A DNA stretch of 64,000 bases from Liopterus haemorrhoidalis (GCA_963971575.1 OZ020618.1:51474509-51538508), one strand, 5' to 3'; shown: positions 10,131 through 21,285, counted from the first letter of the stretch. A program made the numbers and translations. Notes: generated by a model not told the origin, from the letters alone.

Positions 10131-11098
10131 AACTTACCAAAATACCAGAGTGGAAAGAAATTAAAAATGGTTTGTAGTTTTAATAATAATATCAACTCAA
10201 TATATTGCTCAAGTATTTTATACTTAAAATGGGTATTTGTTTTTACTTCTATTTCATAGGACTAGTCGTAGCGTCACGCTTATCACGTAGCTTTTCTAAA
10301 AATCCAAAAGAAATTTTCCATTATAATCTCATAAATATTTTTCACTAAGATACTCACATATTGTACTCCTTAATATTCGTAAATGTTCTCTATCAAAATT
10401 TAATGAATTCAAATGACCCAAATCACGATATTTTCACACTCCATTATACACTAATTTCCACACAAAGAACTAATAAACTCGTGACCTTATCCAATCAAAT
10501 ATATTCCAGATTTGAGAATAAAATTCATATTTAAATTTGTCAAATGGAATAGCCAACAATTCCAACTAACGAGTCTCATTGTACTATTGGCGTATTGACA
10601 GTTTTTAGGCGACATATTTCCACTTACGCCATCAGACTGGATTGTATTCGTGTTCCTGGGAACTTATAGTTTATCCCTAGGGAAGGAAAACATAGGCGGA
10701 ACATCAGGGATTTAAAATTAGTTGAACAGAAGTATACGAAAATGCACAGTGAAACATGATGTAATAAATTCTTTATCAGAGAATTTAGTTTTTAAGTTAT
10801 TAAAACAGTTAAAGATTCTAGGTTTTACTGGTGCCTAGAATTAGTCAGTTCATAAACTTGTACGTATTTTTTTGGAAGATTTAAAATACTTAAATAAAAC
10901 GCATATATATTTAATCACCTAATGCGTATTATTTTTAAAAACGGTAAATATTTCTATATAATAATAAATAAATAAATAAATAATATAATTTATTGACTAT
11001 GTTACAATACATAAATTGTTTAAAGTCAGTCGAAATTACATATAATATACACAAAATATTAATTTAAAATAAAAGAAAAAAATAAATAGATATAGTAC
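10131..11098. other. No recognised gene
   Basis: AT-rich with a short (AATA)n run near 10960-10985. I see no coding or repeat signature that I can name. Confidence 0.4.
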
Positions 11099-11212
11099 AA
11101 GGTGTCTCAAAAGAAATTTTATATTTATTTAGCTTACTGCGTGAACGCAACGTATCCGAGGGGCGCGGGGGTTATGTCAATCGGTAGCCTGGCTCTTGGG
11201 AATTTAGTCACT

Positions 11213-12070
11213 ATGGAGCGTTTCTCGAGAGCAGACCGCGCGTTATGCGTGCGAGACTTTTACAAATTTTGCAGTATTCGAGGTTTTCGCCACTTAAATG
11301 ATGCGCCAAGCATTCCCCTCATTCGACATTGGGTTAAAAAGTTTGAAGAGACTGGTACAACGCTGGATAAATCAAAATCCGGGCGACCTAGGTCATCAAG
11401 AACGGTAGAAAACGTGGAGAATGTTAATCAGTCTGTTCGTGACGACCCGAACCCTTCAATTCGAAAGCGTGTAAGTGCTTTAAATGTGCATAGATCATCA
11501 TTTCATCGCGTTATGCACAAAGACCTAAAGCTGCACCCCTACAAAATTCAATTGGTGCAAGAATTAAAGCCCCAAGATGCCAATCAGAGGCTTAATTTCG
11601 TAAATCAGGTGATTGAGCGATTTTCAACGTTTACCAACATTTTGTTTTCGGATGAAGCTCATTTTCATCTTAATGGCCACGTAAATAAGCAGAACTGCCG
11701 CTACTGGAGTGCAACGAATCCGAAACGCAAACATCAGAAACCCCTACATTCGCCTAAAGTGACCGTATGGGCTGCGATGTCGGCGCGAGGAATTATCGGC
11801 CCTTACTTTTTTGAAGACGAAAGGGGGCGTGCAGTTACAGTGAATTCAGAGCGTTATGTGGAGATGTTAGACAACTTCTTGGTACCTGAACTGCAAAACT
11901 TTCCTGGCTATAACCAAAGAACATGGTTCCAACAGGACGGAGCAACTTCACACACGTCCAATATGTCTCTGCCACGTGTTCGTGAAATTTTCTCAGGCAA
12001 ATTGATCTCCCGGAGAGGTGACATAAATTGGCCCAACATAGAGATCAGGACCAACTGGAACCACAAATAG
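11213..12070 (+). pseudogene. DD41D-type Tc1/mariner transposase, C-terminally truncated
   Basis: A 286-codon frame is open from the ATG at 11213 (MERFSRADRALCVRDFYKF). Order: an N-terminal helix-turn-helix region, the GRPRSSRT hook and a second HTH to about residue 110, a DDE nuclease domain with its first Asp in FSDEAHFHLNG (residue about 150) and its second in WFQQDGATSH (about 243), then GDINWP, where homology stops. In relatives the third Asp follows in a SPDLTPCD motif; extrapolated, 41 residues would separate the last two. Here the frame runs into unrelated sequence, so the triad is incomplete. The frame also extends upstream to 11102 without a better ATG; GGTGTCTCAAAAG at 11101 may be the left terminus. 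Confidence 0.8.
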
Positions 12071-12152
12071 AAGTACCAACACAACCTCAAATAGAAGAAG
12101 CTGCAAGAACACGTAATGCTTAAGCAGACCTCATACCTCTTACGCAATTCTT

Positions 12153-12195
12153 ACAGCTCTGATGAAGATTTTAAATATTAATCGAAACATTACCG
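12153..12195 (+). ncRNA. Hammerhead-like core, degenerate
   Basis: The stretch contains CTGATGA (12159-12165), one extra A, a 4-bp stem (GATT/AATC with a 9-base loop) and GAAAC (12184-12188). This is the order of a hammerhead ribozyme core and matches the layout of the motifs at 32511 and 52331. No stem I partner for the upstream ACAGCT is present, so it is likely inactive or coincidental. Confidence 0.3.
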
Positions 12196-12354
12196 AAGTT
12201 AAAATATTGTTTTAGTTTCTGACATCTAAATCTCATCAAATTCAAGTCTAAATACAATGGCAGAAACAAATGCATGTTGAAGTTGAGCGAAACCTAGCTA
12301 CATTACCCTCTTAAGTATTAAGTATCTTAAGTATACTTGAGGCTGAGTCGACCC

Positions 12355-12475
12355 CAAAGCTGACTGCACAATAGTGGAGAATAAAAATCCAGAGGTGGGG
12401 GATTCAAACTCTTGTTGTGGAATCCAGGCCCTTGTGCTCCGTATACAACCACGGTGCCACCGCAGCTCTTAAACT
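12355..12475 (-). repeat. tRNA-like head, possible SINE
   Basis: On the minus strand TGGCACCGTGG resembles a pol III A box with one mismatch, and about 45 bases later AGTTTGAATCC resembles a B box. A cloverleaf is not convincing, so a decayed tRNA-derived SINE head is the most that can be said. Confidence 0.35.
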
Positions 12476-12911
12476 TTTAAAAATATATTTTTTATTCCCT
12501 CTTTTTCCAGTTGATATTTTAAGAATCTTTAATAGAGACATTAAGCTACAATTAAGCATTCGATTACTTTTATCTGTATTTAAAACAAGTTGAGAAAAAA
12601 CGTTAATTGGAATTCTTCTTCGTTCATTTGTTTATTTAGTTCTTAACAAGCTTCTTGTTTTTCTAATTCTCCACCGTTCTTTGCTCTAATTGTCCGTAAT
12701 CCTTTTACAATTAAATAAACGATTTAAGAATTGTTCGTCATAACTTTAAAAGCACTATTCTTCCGGGAAAATTTCTTAATTGATTCAAATAAAACAGACT
12801 TCCATTTCTGACTCTATAACAGATGACTAGCCTACATTTTTCTCATAATTTAATTAATGGAACAATTTTTTTATTATATCTCAGCATTATTATTATTCGG
12901 TCAGAAATATC

Positions 12912-13142
12912 CTAATAATCCTGTATACCAATACTTCTTAGATCTTCAGTTAGCTGATCTTTCCATCTCTTGCGAAGCCTTCTCACCGATCGACGGGTAT
13001 TCAATCTTCCTTCCCATATTTTCCTAACCATTCTGTCCTCCCTCATCCTCATAACGTGTCCTATCCACTGAAATCGTCTGCCTATCAGTTCTTGTGTGAT
13101 ACTCGGCCTTGAGTACAGTTCTCCAATATCTTTGTTCTAAGT
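12912..13142 (-). pseudogene. LINE ORF2 C-terminal tail
   Basis: One open frame of about 76 codons reads through RPSITQELIGRRFQWIGHVM, then a basic stretch and RRLRKRWKDQL to a stop after GIQDY. The WxGHVxRM block followed by a basic K/R-rich segment is the typical end of RTE-like non-LTR retrotransposon proteins in arthropods. Upstream RT domains are missing. An ATT/TAA-rich segment follows the stop. Confidence 0.7.
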
Positions 13143-13323
13143 TTTGTATTAGAAACTAATAATTTGTGAGAGTTGTTTGACATAATGCTTTTTAAAATTC
13201 AGAGTAGATTAATTTCATTTATTAAATGAATTTAAGGTTTCCACAATCTGAATTAAATTGATCAACTCTGTTAGAACGCAATATCTAATTGGCAACAATA
13301 CCTAGTCAATAAGATAAATACTA

Positions 13324-13933
13324 TTAGGTCCTCAAGGATGAAATTTGTAGAAAAAAGGCAAAGTTGGTTGATAACTTACAAATATAAGGAATTATTTTAT
13401 TCATCCATTTAAGCGGCAGGTTGTTCAGGCCGGTGCTATAAAACCCTTGCGGACGAAAGTCAATGAATTCCTGGAAGGCCAGTTTTACAGCATTGTCGGT
13501 ATTAAACTGTTTTCCTATTAAAAAGTTGTCCAAATTACGGAAGAAGTGGTACTCAGTGGGGGATAGATCTGATGAGTATGGAGGATGATGAAGAAGTTCC
13601 AATTCCAATTCCTGTAGTTTTGCCACAGTCATTTGTGCAGTGTGTGGTCTAGCGTTATCATGCAATAAGATAGGAGTCGATTTGTTGACCAATCTAGGCT
13701 GTTTTTCGCATCATTTCGTCCAGTTGGTTACAATATATTTCTGCTGTGATCGATGACCCAGGTTTTTTTTTCTTTTGTTTTCAAGATACCTGAAATTTGG
13801 CAAACCAATTTGATATTGTCTGCTGCGTAGTAACACTAGAGCCAAATACACTATTAATTCGCGCGGTCTGCGATGCCATAGTTCCACGTAAGAACTCATA
13901 CTTCATAATAGTGCGAATTTTCAACCGTTCCAT
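13324..13933 (-). pseudogene. Mariner transposase (cecropia-like), internal deletion
   Basis: From the ATG at 13933 the frame begins MERLKIRTIMKYEFLRGT, passes the first HTH (NSVFGSSVTTQQTISNWFAK) and then, after a stop and poly-A stretch, jumps to ITAEIYCNQLDEMMRK. The C-terminal part (13692 leftward) carries LLHDNARPHTAQ with the second catalytic Asp, HHPPYSSDLSPTEYHFF, where the expected final Asp (SPTDY) is Glu, and GFYSTGLNNLPLKW. The first catalytic Asp is in the deleted part. Its closest resemblance from memory is to the cecropia subfamily. Confidence 0.83.
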
Positions 13934-14169
13934 TTTCAACAAAATTAATTTTAAAAAAAATTAACGTTAAAATAAAGGATTATATAGTAATTTTAAAAAA
14001 AAGTTTTTGATATTTTTTAGAGCATACAATGATTTCTTTAAACAAGCGAGATGTGTAACTTTCCAACAAAAAAAAAAAACAGAACAGTAAAATATTAAGC
14101 CAATGTCAAATAATAAGCTGTTAAAGTTGGCAATATTATTAAGTACAAATTTCATCCTTGATGACCTAA
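13324..14169 (-). mobile_element. Internally deleted mariner with intact ITRs and TA duplication
   Basis: The ends TTAGGTCCTCAAGGATGAAA and the complement of a sequence differing at one position form ITRs of about 26 bases, with TA on both sides (13322-13323, 14170-14171). The 846-bp unit is shorter than the roughly 1.3 kb of autonomous mariners because the middle of the transposase has been removed. The long ITR similarity suggests it could have been mobilised in trans. Confidence 0.88.
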
Positions 14170-14925
14170 TATTTTAAATAAATTATATTTTTTGTTGAAA
14201 AATTCGCACGCCCCTGTTCAATATGTTCTTTCAATGAGTTTATGTAGAAAGTCCCTTTGAATCTTGTAACTATTCCTTATCTGAAATTCTTAGTCCTTAT
14301 TTTTTCTTTTTTAAAACTTCCTTTTTGTTGATAAGATTGTTTTCTGTGCTGATTACTGTTACTAAAAAGGACTCCAAAATATAAAAGGCTTTGTTAAGAT
14401 CATGACAGGGAACAAGATCTTTAAAATGACTGTCTTAAGCTGCTCTTTTATTTTTGGTTTTGTTTGCCAACAACACAGTAGTTACACAGAATGTAATGAG
14501 AACATTGCATGTAAGAAAACTTCCAAGGATACATGTATGAGACAGGAAACTGGCTCGGATGTTATACCTAATATATTGTAATATATCATACGTATATATA
14601 CAGCATAATTTTTAATGAGGATCTGTGTAGTTATTTTGCGAAATATCAAAGCAAAAAAGATAAAGGGAATTTACAAGAAAATGAGAAAGACAAAAAATTT
14701 AGTGTGATTTTCTTCAGAATAATACCCATATTATTTATCTTTTAAAAAAATATGTGAAATGTGAATTTTGACACATTTCAGGATTTTGTAGGTATTTAAT
14801 GAGAAGTCAATTAATAATAATATTTATTTATTGTCCACATACAATACATAATCATTAATGGACAGTCAATCAGAAAAATTACAATAACATGAATTAATTA
14901 CAAAATGATAAGTGATACACAGAAG
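14170..14925. other. No recognised gene
   Basis: AT-rich. The last 100 bases are likely 3' untranslated sequence of the LINE that starts at 14926 on the minus strand. Confidence 0.4.
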
Positions 14926-15216
14926 TTATAAATTAAGTTCAAAAAAATCCTTAAAACTATACATTGGGTTTTCAGTCAATAAGTATTTAATTGTTTTTTT
15001 AAATTGTACTGAACTTAATTCTTTGGTGGAAACTGGTAACAAATTCATAAACTTTATAGAATAATAGTTAATACTATATCTTGATTTATTTATTCGTGTA
15101 AAATTGGGGTAAATATTTAAAAAAATAAATAAATAAATATTTGATTTATTACGTGTGTTATATTTGTGAACGTCTTCATAAGAGACAAAAGAATTTAGGT
15201 TTTGATGGGCATATAC

Positions 15217-15598
15217 TAGGGTGACCATCCGTCCCGGTTTTTCGGGATTATCCCGGTTTTAGGTCCCCGGTGTCCCGAAAAATGTTCTCGGGACGCCCTA
15301 TTGTCCCGGTTTTTGAGGTGAGGACTCTTTTTGCTCTTCACTTTGAATTTGGGGGAGGTGAGGACATTTTTGTTTTTTTTTTGCTCTTTACTTTGAATTT
15401 GGGAGGTGAGGACCTTTTTTTTTCTCTTCACTTTGAATTTGGGAAGTGAGGACTTTTTTTTTTTGCTCTTCACTTTAAATTTAGGGAGGTGAGGACCTTT
15501 TTTTTGTTTTGCTCTTTCACTTGGATCTGGGAGGAAACAAAGACCTTCTTTTTTTCCCCTCTGTCCCGGTTTCCCTTCACTGAAATCTGGTCACCCTA
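15217..15598. mobile_element. hAT MITE with perfect 8-bp duplication
   Basis: Termini TAGGGTGACCA and the complement of TGGTCACCCTA are inverted, and both flanks are GCATATAC (15209-15216 and 15599-15606), an exact 8-bp duplication as produced by hAT transposases. The interior consists mostly of about four tandem repeats of roughly 55 bases. The same terminus (TAAGGTGACCA) bounds the hAT element with transposase sequence at 44525-45545, a plausible relative of its donor. Confidence 0.9.
15305..15535. repeat. Tandem repeat of about 55 bp inside the MITE
   Basis: Four to five units, each built from GGTGAGGAC, a T-rich run, TTTGCTCTTCAC and TTTGAATTTGGGAG, differ mainly in T-run length. The lysine-rich reading frame this creates on the minus strand is an artefact. 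Confidence 0.8.
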
Positions 15599-16505
15599 GC
15601 ATATACTAAACAGTGATAGATAAAAAGTGATGGTAGTGTCATGAAATTCTTTAAAGAGTAACCTACAATCGGCTCTATAAGATGCACTCCCCATCACTCT
15701 TATTGCACGCCTCTGTAGTCTAAAAACTCTTTCAGCAGAGGCAGAGTGTCCCCATGCTAAAAGAGCGTATGCTATGTGCGACTGAAATAACGCAAAATAC
15801 GTAATTAATAAAACATCCCTTGTAACTTTTTGTAGGTTTCTTAGAAGATAGATGGTTTTGCACAATTTCCCACATATATGAGCAACGTGATGGTCCCGTA
15901 TCAAATGAGGATCAATATGGACTCCTAAAAATTTAATGCAATCCGGATTATTATAGTTATGATTTTTTGTTGTTATGAGTAAATTTTGTGTTTTCTCCTC
16001 ATTTAATGATAATTTATTTGATAAAAACCAGTCTTGTGCTTTAGATAAATTATGACTAGAAACATGTTGCATGTGTTCCAGGGACAACGATCTTGTTATA
16101 AGGGTCATATCATCGGCATATAAAATAGATTTCGTCTCAATAGCAGAAGAGAAATCATTGAAATAAATTAAAAATAGTAATGGACCTAAAATTGAACCCG
16201 GCGGTACTCCATACATAATATTGAGCGAATTTGACTTAGAATTATTTATACAAACTGTTTTCTGTTTGTTAGATACGATTCTATAAGTGAACAGCTACTG
16301 TGACTGAGATGTACATAGCAAGTTTAGCAAGTAATATATCATGCGATACACAGTTAAAAGCCTTGCTTAAATCCAAGGAAGTAGATAAGCAAAACTCTTT
16401 AGCTTCAAAACATCTGGATATTTCGAGAATAAATTCCAATAGCTTGTCTGGTGGATCTATTTTTCCTAAAACCAAACTGTGACTCACTAAAGAGGTTATT
16501 ATGAA

Positions 16506-16688
16506 GATATGCAAGCCAAACTTGAAAGTATAAGTACTTTGGCAAATCTAGTTGGCTTATTCATAAATAAAGCGAAAACCAAATTAATGCGGATTGGTAC
16601 CAATAACATCAAAAGATTTTACATTAACGTCGAAGACTTAGAAGATGTGGAAGAATTCTGCTACCTCGGAGAGTTAAGACTCAATTAA
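16506..16688 (+). pseudogene. LINE reverse transcriptase fragment
   Basis: Sixty codons in one open frame read DMQAKLESISTLANLVGLFI, INKAKTKLMRIGTNN and VEDLEDVEEFCYLGELRL before a stop. This is the segment just after the catalytic YADD in RTE-like or related non-LTR reverse transcriptases (the KTKLMR and EEFCYLG blocks). It abuts, in the opposite orientation, the N-terminal end of the LINE at 14926-16505, so two different retroelement copies meet at about 16505. Confidence 0.75.
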
Positions 16689-17000
16689 AATTTTTACAAT
16701 TTAACTTATTGTTATGTAAATCTTATTAATTTTTCATTCTAGCGAAATTAAAACAAATAATAAAGAAAGAATTATTAGCATTCTTTATGGTTTTTGTTTT
16801 CTTTTCACATTTCAGTAAATTCGTAATCCTGATAAGCTTAGTATGATATTTTTTAAATGAACATGAATATTTATGCCGGAGAAAGCAATTTTAAGAAAAA
16901 AAATATTTAAATACCAAATTATAATTTATGAATATAATTAATCTCAAGTTTCGAACTATAGAAAAGGAGTAAGCAAATGAAATAAAGGATACATAAAAAA
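16689..17000. other. No recognised gene
   Basis: AT-rich spacer between a LINE fragment and a GTCT-array repeat; nothing recognised. Confidence 0.4.
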
Positions 17001-17312
17001 TCAGCTGTGGCCACCACAGGACCGACCGCCATCACAAAGTAATTTATGCTGCTTTATCAAAAAATGTTTCAAATAAAAGTTGTTAATTATTGTTTTTATA
17101 GCATTGTTAAATATTTTTTTTGAAATATTTCTCTGTTGTGAAATATTCGCAAAAATCTTAAAATCGACGCGAGTAAACTCTCATTCCTAGTTAACCGATT
17201 TTTACCAAAAGTTGATCAACTCGTGCCATTGTTGTCAAAAGCTTAAATATGAAGTTTCATAAAAATACTTTTACCCGAATTTGCTCTGCACGTGTACACA
17301 GACAGAGAGATG

Positions 17313-17372
<60 letters not shown>

Positions 17373-17456
17373 CTCAGACAGACATACAGACACACAGACA
17401 GGCAGACACACAGACAGACACACAGACACACAGACAGACGGACAGACAGACAGACC
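17001..17456 (-). mobile_element. GTCT-array repeat (HINE-like), copy 2, 5' end missing
   Basis: The 3' end with its hairpin (GCTGTGGCCACCACAG at 17004) and sub-terminal GACCGACCGCCA is intact. The element runs to a 150-base CAGA array (17303-17452) and stops there; the 5' block is absent and the Tc1 relic begins directly. The junction lies exactly at the end of the array. Confidence 0.75.
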
Positions 17457-17962
17457 TATCGTTACAATTTGCGCAACATGTGACCAAGAATTATCCTTGG
17501 CAAGATGAAACTGATCACCAACAGCACCACGAAATGGACGCACAATAGGTTGAAAAATATTTTCCAAATATTGTTGTGCTGTTAAAAATCTATTGGGAAA
17601 AACGAGATCAGTTCTACCTCCAATGATTATCCCACCTTATGCCATAACAGTACCACCTCTGTAACTATGAACATCCTGGACGTGCCCCATACCCTTGTTC
17701 AACGAGAATCTGGATGAATTCCAAATCTGGACCCATCAATAAACAAAACTGTAGCCCAATCATTATTACACCAATATTGAAAATTATAACACCAGTCTAA
17801 TCTTGCTCTGCGATTGCCTCTAGAGACGGGTTGACATCTGATTGGTTGTCGAGATAGAATATTAGCTTCGTGGAGACGATTTCTTAAAGTATCGCGACAA
17901 ACAGTTAAGTTATGCGCTCGCTGTAACTCCTTGTGACATCCATTTTTTTTTAGGTGCAATTA
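17457..17962 (-). pseudogene. Tc1/Tc3-like transposase fragment
   Basis: Reading leftward from 17959: a second-HTH region (ELQRAHNLTVCRDTLRNRLH), RQPIRCQPVSRGNRRARLDW, then VLFIDGSRFGIHPDSR, corresponding to the first catalytic Asp block. After a stop follow GHVQDVHSYRGGTVMA, GGIIIGGRTDLVF and YLENIFQPIVRPF, then FHLAKDNSWSH, where relatives have a MDDNARPH block with the second Asp. The third catalytic residue is lost at the junction with the GTCT-array repeat. Several stops and substitutions mark it as dead. Confidence 0.8.
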
Positions 17963-19294
17963 CGTAAAATAAAAATATATCTCCTTTTATTTTTCAATGT
18001 TTTTTTTTTATATTGAAATATTTTTACTATATGAGGGTTCAAAAATTGAATATGTATGCCAAATTTCAGCTCTATACGTCCAGTCGTTTGGCTACAATTT
18101 CTACCGTACAGACGCATGAGTGGTGGCATAATAATATCTTAATTATACCAAAACCCAAAGAACAATTCCAAGTATAAACAAGTGTAAAGTAAATGAAATT
18201 ATCAAAGTAATTCCTTAAATGAGTAGTAGAAGACAGTACCAACATTGAAACAGTAAATAACTGTAGAAAAGTAATTATAAGCAGGAGAGATATCTGCAGA
18301 AATGCACTCTAAGACCATAATTTCTCAATCTGTGTAAATTTATCACAAGATATTCTGTCTCGGCTGTAGATTCAGTTGGAATCCTTAGGGCAGAAGCTAA
18401 ATCCGGAATAATGCTACAGAGACCCAAGTGAGCGAAGCGAAACAATGTTGATGGTCCTGGAAATGGCAGGTAGAATCTTAAACCGTGGCGAGGCTCATCA
18501 CAAGACACAGATAAATTACAAGATCACCTAACCCTATCTAGTTGACACATTAACTTAAATATATTTGATGCTTGCTATGTACCAAAACAAAATTAAGATT
18601 CAATTTGTGTAGAATGTGTAATAAAAACTGGAAATAATTACGCACACTAAAAAAATAGTGTTAAACGGACTTCATGTGTCACTAAAAGATGAATTTTTAA
18701 TGTAACATGATGGCCCTCGCTTTTCGTGTTACTTATTTACACTTCTATTCTAGTTAAACTTAGTGCAAAGTTTACACTTACATACTGGTTAAATTATAGC
18801 GTTAGTAAATAAATAGTGTTAAACTAGTGTTAATTTTAACACTGAAAAAGTAATATTTCATAAAAATAGCACTATCTGAATAAATAAAGATTTATACGGT
18901 GATTTGGTTAAAAATAGTGATTTTTTTAAATGAAAATTTAAACTAAACTGAAAATGACTTTTACGCTTATGAATTTACTATGTATGACGATGCAAAATTT
19001 GCCTTTCTACCGATTTATTTTTTTAATGTAATAGTATTGCTACTGCAAAGAAGTTTTATATTCGCCCTAGTATGACTGTTAGCTAATGCCATACTCAATT
19101 GCAACTTGATTGTATCAATATTTTTCTCGTCTTTCTACCCAGTCTTTTACCCACGTTTTTCTAAATTTCCTTTCTTTTTTCATATTTTTATTATTTTCTT
19201 TTTATTCATTATTTGATTACTAAGAGCTTCCATTTATTTTTTGTAAACTTAATTTAAATAATTTTCGACAATTTCATCACAATAAATTAAAAAT
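17963..19294. other. No recognised gene
   Basis: Between 18630 and 18860 the motif AGTGTTAA and its complement recur several times in both orientations without forming clean TIRs. A 77-codon minus-strand frame at 18275-18508 is not recognised. The rest is AT-rich. Confidence 0.4.
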
Positions 19295-19936
19295 TGAGCT
19301 GTGGCCACCACAGGACCGACCGCTATCATAAAGTACTTGCATAAAATACATTCTAGCAGCAGAGTAGAAATATCCTGGCCTAATATTTTCTAACAGAGAT
19401 ATTATTTATCATGACCATGGAAACGTTACATATTAGTATGAAAAAATTGAGACTTATGGAGAAAAATATTACAATAATTTTTCGAAATTTTTCGTTTTAT
19501 CAAAAAACGTCTCAAATAAAAGTTATTAGTTGCATTTATAGCAACTTTTGTTTAATAAGTTTTTTAGAAATATTTTTCTGTTGCTAAATAATCGCAAAAT
19601 ATCTTAAAATCGACACGAGTAAACTCCCATTTCTAGTCAACCGATTTTTACCAAAAGTTGATCTACTCGTGCCATTGATGTCAAAAGCTTAAATACAGTT
19701 TCATAAAAATCCTTCTAGCCGAATTTGCACTGCACGTGTACACAGACAGACATACGGACGGACGGACAGACAGACAGACGGACAGACGGACGGACAGATA
19801 GACAGACCGACAGACATCATGCTAAAAATAGTAAAAACGTTATGTAGGGACCACAATTTGTGGAGATCCATCGAAATCTCGACATGTCAAAATCGGTATG
19901 ATCACAATACCTCCCTTATATATGTTGGCGGTCGGT
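19295..19936 (-). mobile_element. GTCT-array repeat (HINE-like), copy 3, full length
   Basis: The 3' hairpin end is at 19296 and the 5' end (complement of ACCGACCGCCAACATATATA) ends at 19936. The tetranucleotide array (19741-19816) mixes GACA and GGAC units. With copy 4 it is one of the most complete copies and is suited to building a family consensus. Confidence 0.8.
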
Positions 19937-21061
19937 AAAAATTGTTGTTGGAAGGATGTATATAGAATCTCCATTTAGACTAGAGGGTCGTCATTTTCTT
20001 AGTAAAATCCCAATAGAAGAAGGAAAACATGCGGTTGTAAAAAAATGTGTGCTTTGATCAAAAAATAAATTAAATAATATTAGTTGTACTACGTACGAGA
20101 AGCGTATACGCTAATGCCAAGCAACGAATGGCTACTTCAAATCTGCCGAACGACGAGCAGGTAATTTAAAATATATGTCACGTATCGAAAGGGTTTTAAA
20201 AGGGAGATATTTGATCAATGTATGGTTCCAATTATTTCATATGAGGCAAACTTTCACATTATGTTTAAAATCGTTAGAATTAAAAATGTATACCTTATTT
20301 TTTATAATTTAAATGTAAAATCTATAGTAAAAATGCTTTGCATGATACCAAGGAGCACAGCTGTGAAATAAACTGATTTTCATCTCGTGAAAGAATCAAA
20401 GAACCCATCAGCTATCGATCTGGTATCGTTATCGCTAAATCCTTCCACCTTTACTGCTAACAAGGTATTTTCACGATGTATTGGAGAATTTCTCGCAACA
20501 AACAAGCTAAGATTCGACATCAAAACGAATTTAGAACATGTTTATTTATACATCAACTTGATACAGGTTTAAATATATACAAATATATGAGCCTCCTGAA
20601 AGAACTGGTTGTTACAATTTTGGCAGTCCACCACTGTACATAACATGTATACGCATAATCTTATTATTCGTTTTTTTGTCCACAGTAGGTTAATGGAACG
20701 TAAGCTCCACGGATGACAAGAGGTTACAGTACATAAATATGAACCAACAATCAGTGCCACCGCGTGTGGTTGTACATAGTCCGCACCGCACACGAGCGGC
20801 TCATTAAAAGGACGTCATTTGGAATAGAGTCTAATAAAATTCCCATAGTAGAGGGCGATTTTCTGAACATTTACACATGATCGGTATTTGGGCTCGATTC
20901 TATTAGAGGGCGGTTTTATGAATATTTGCATACGAAAGGCTGACATTAACGCAGTGGATACAGTGATAGTACAATAAAAAAATTATCTGAGTCGAATATT
21001 TCTACATTTCCCAATGTTTCCCCAAACACGCTCAAAGAAGTTTTTATTTGAGAAAATTTCC
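19937..21061. other. No recognised gene
   Basis: Two short related stretches near 19975-20030 and 20815-20940 share motifs such as AAAATTCCCATAGTAGA, suggesting a minor repeat. The body of the SINE-like unit whose head is at 21062 may occupy 20960-21061. Confidence 0.35.
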
Positions 21062-21140
21062 ATGCCTGAACGGGATTCGAACCCGAGACCTTCGCAACGC
21101 AGGGCACATGTGTTACCACTGCGCTACGCCGGTCAGCATA
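21062..21140 (-). repeat. tRNA-derived SINE head
   Basis: On the minus strand TAGCGCAGTGG is a perfect pol III A box and GGTTCGAATCC a perfect B box, about 40 bases apart. The expected acceptor stem does not pair (5' GACCGGC against 3' sequence around CAGGCAT), so this is better read as a tRNA-derived SINE head than as a functional tRNA gene. Downstream on the minus strand no poly(A) tail was recognised. Confidence 0.5.
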
Positions 21141-21146
21141 CCACCT

Positions 21147-21285
21147 TATTTTATTTTCAATAAAACCATGGATAACTATCCGAGAATAAAAAATGTATTG
21201 TGAAAGTGAACGTTGGAATAAACATCGGAATAAACTTATACCTCGGATTAGCGGCCCTTAAAAGACTTAATTCGTTTTAGTTTTT
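21147..21285 (+). repeat. Flanking repeat shared with 27671-27812
   Basis: This stretch is nearly identical to the reverse complement of 27671-27812, and in both places it directly precedes the 5' end of a GTCT-array repeat. Either the two repeats inserted into the same site of a dispersed element, or flank and repeat were duplicated together. Confidence 0.75.

Larger units (their letters stand above)
14926..16505 (-). pseudogene. LINE reverse transcriptase, split by a hAT MITE
   Basis: Reading leftward from about 16505: SLDLSKAFNCVSHDILL (RT block with a catalytic Asp), a short unaligned patch, then after a frameshift YGVPPGSILGPLLFLIYFND, LYADDMTL (catalytic YADD), KLSLNEEKTQ, FLGVHIDPHLI and YFALFQSHIAYALLAWG. 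The CDS is interrupted at 15217-15598 by a MITE with a perfect 8-bp duplication and resumes with HKYNTRNKSNIYL and the C-terminal end at 14926. The last segment matches the HNYNTR region found at the end of many jockey/CR1/R1-type ORF2 proteins. At least two frameshifts make it a pseudogene. The endonuclease domain is not present. Confidence 0.85.

Noticed and set aside
11102..11212. Upstream extension of the DD41D-type transposase frame
   Set aside because: The extension starts at a GTG and includes what looks like the terminal repeat; the ATG at 11213 fits the family N-terminus better.
15216..15473. Lysine-rich 85-codon minus-strand frame
   Set aside because: It is produced by the 55-bp tandem repeats inside the hAT MITE and includes the MITE terminus.
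17243..17567. Several overlapping frames of type RQTDRQTD and CLSVCLSV
   Set aside because: They are translations of the tetranucleotide array in a GTCT-array repeat. The same holds for frames at 21284-21505, 27290-27613, 31855-32112, 33677-34417 and 47275-47643.
21062..21140. Functional tRNA gene on the minus strand
   Set aside because: A and B boxes are perfect but the acceptor stem does not pair, so a SINE head is more likely.
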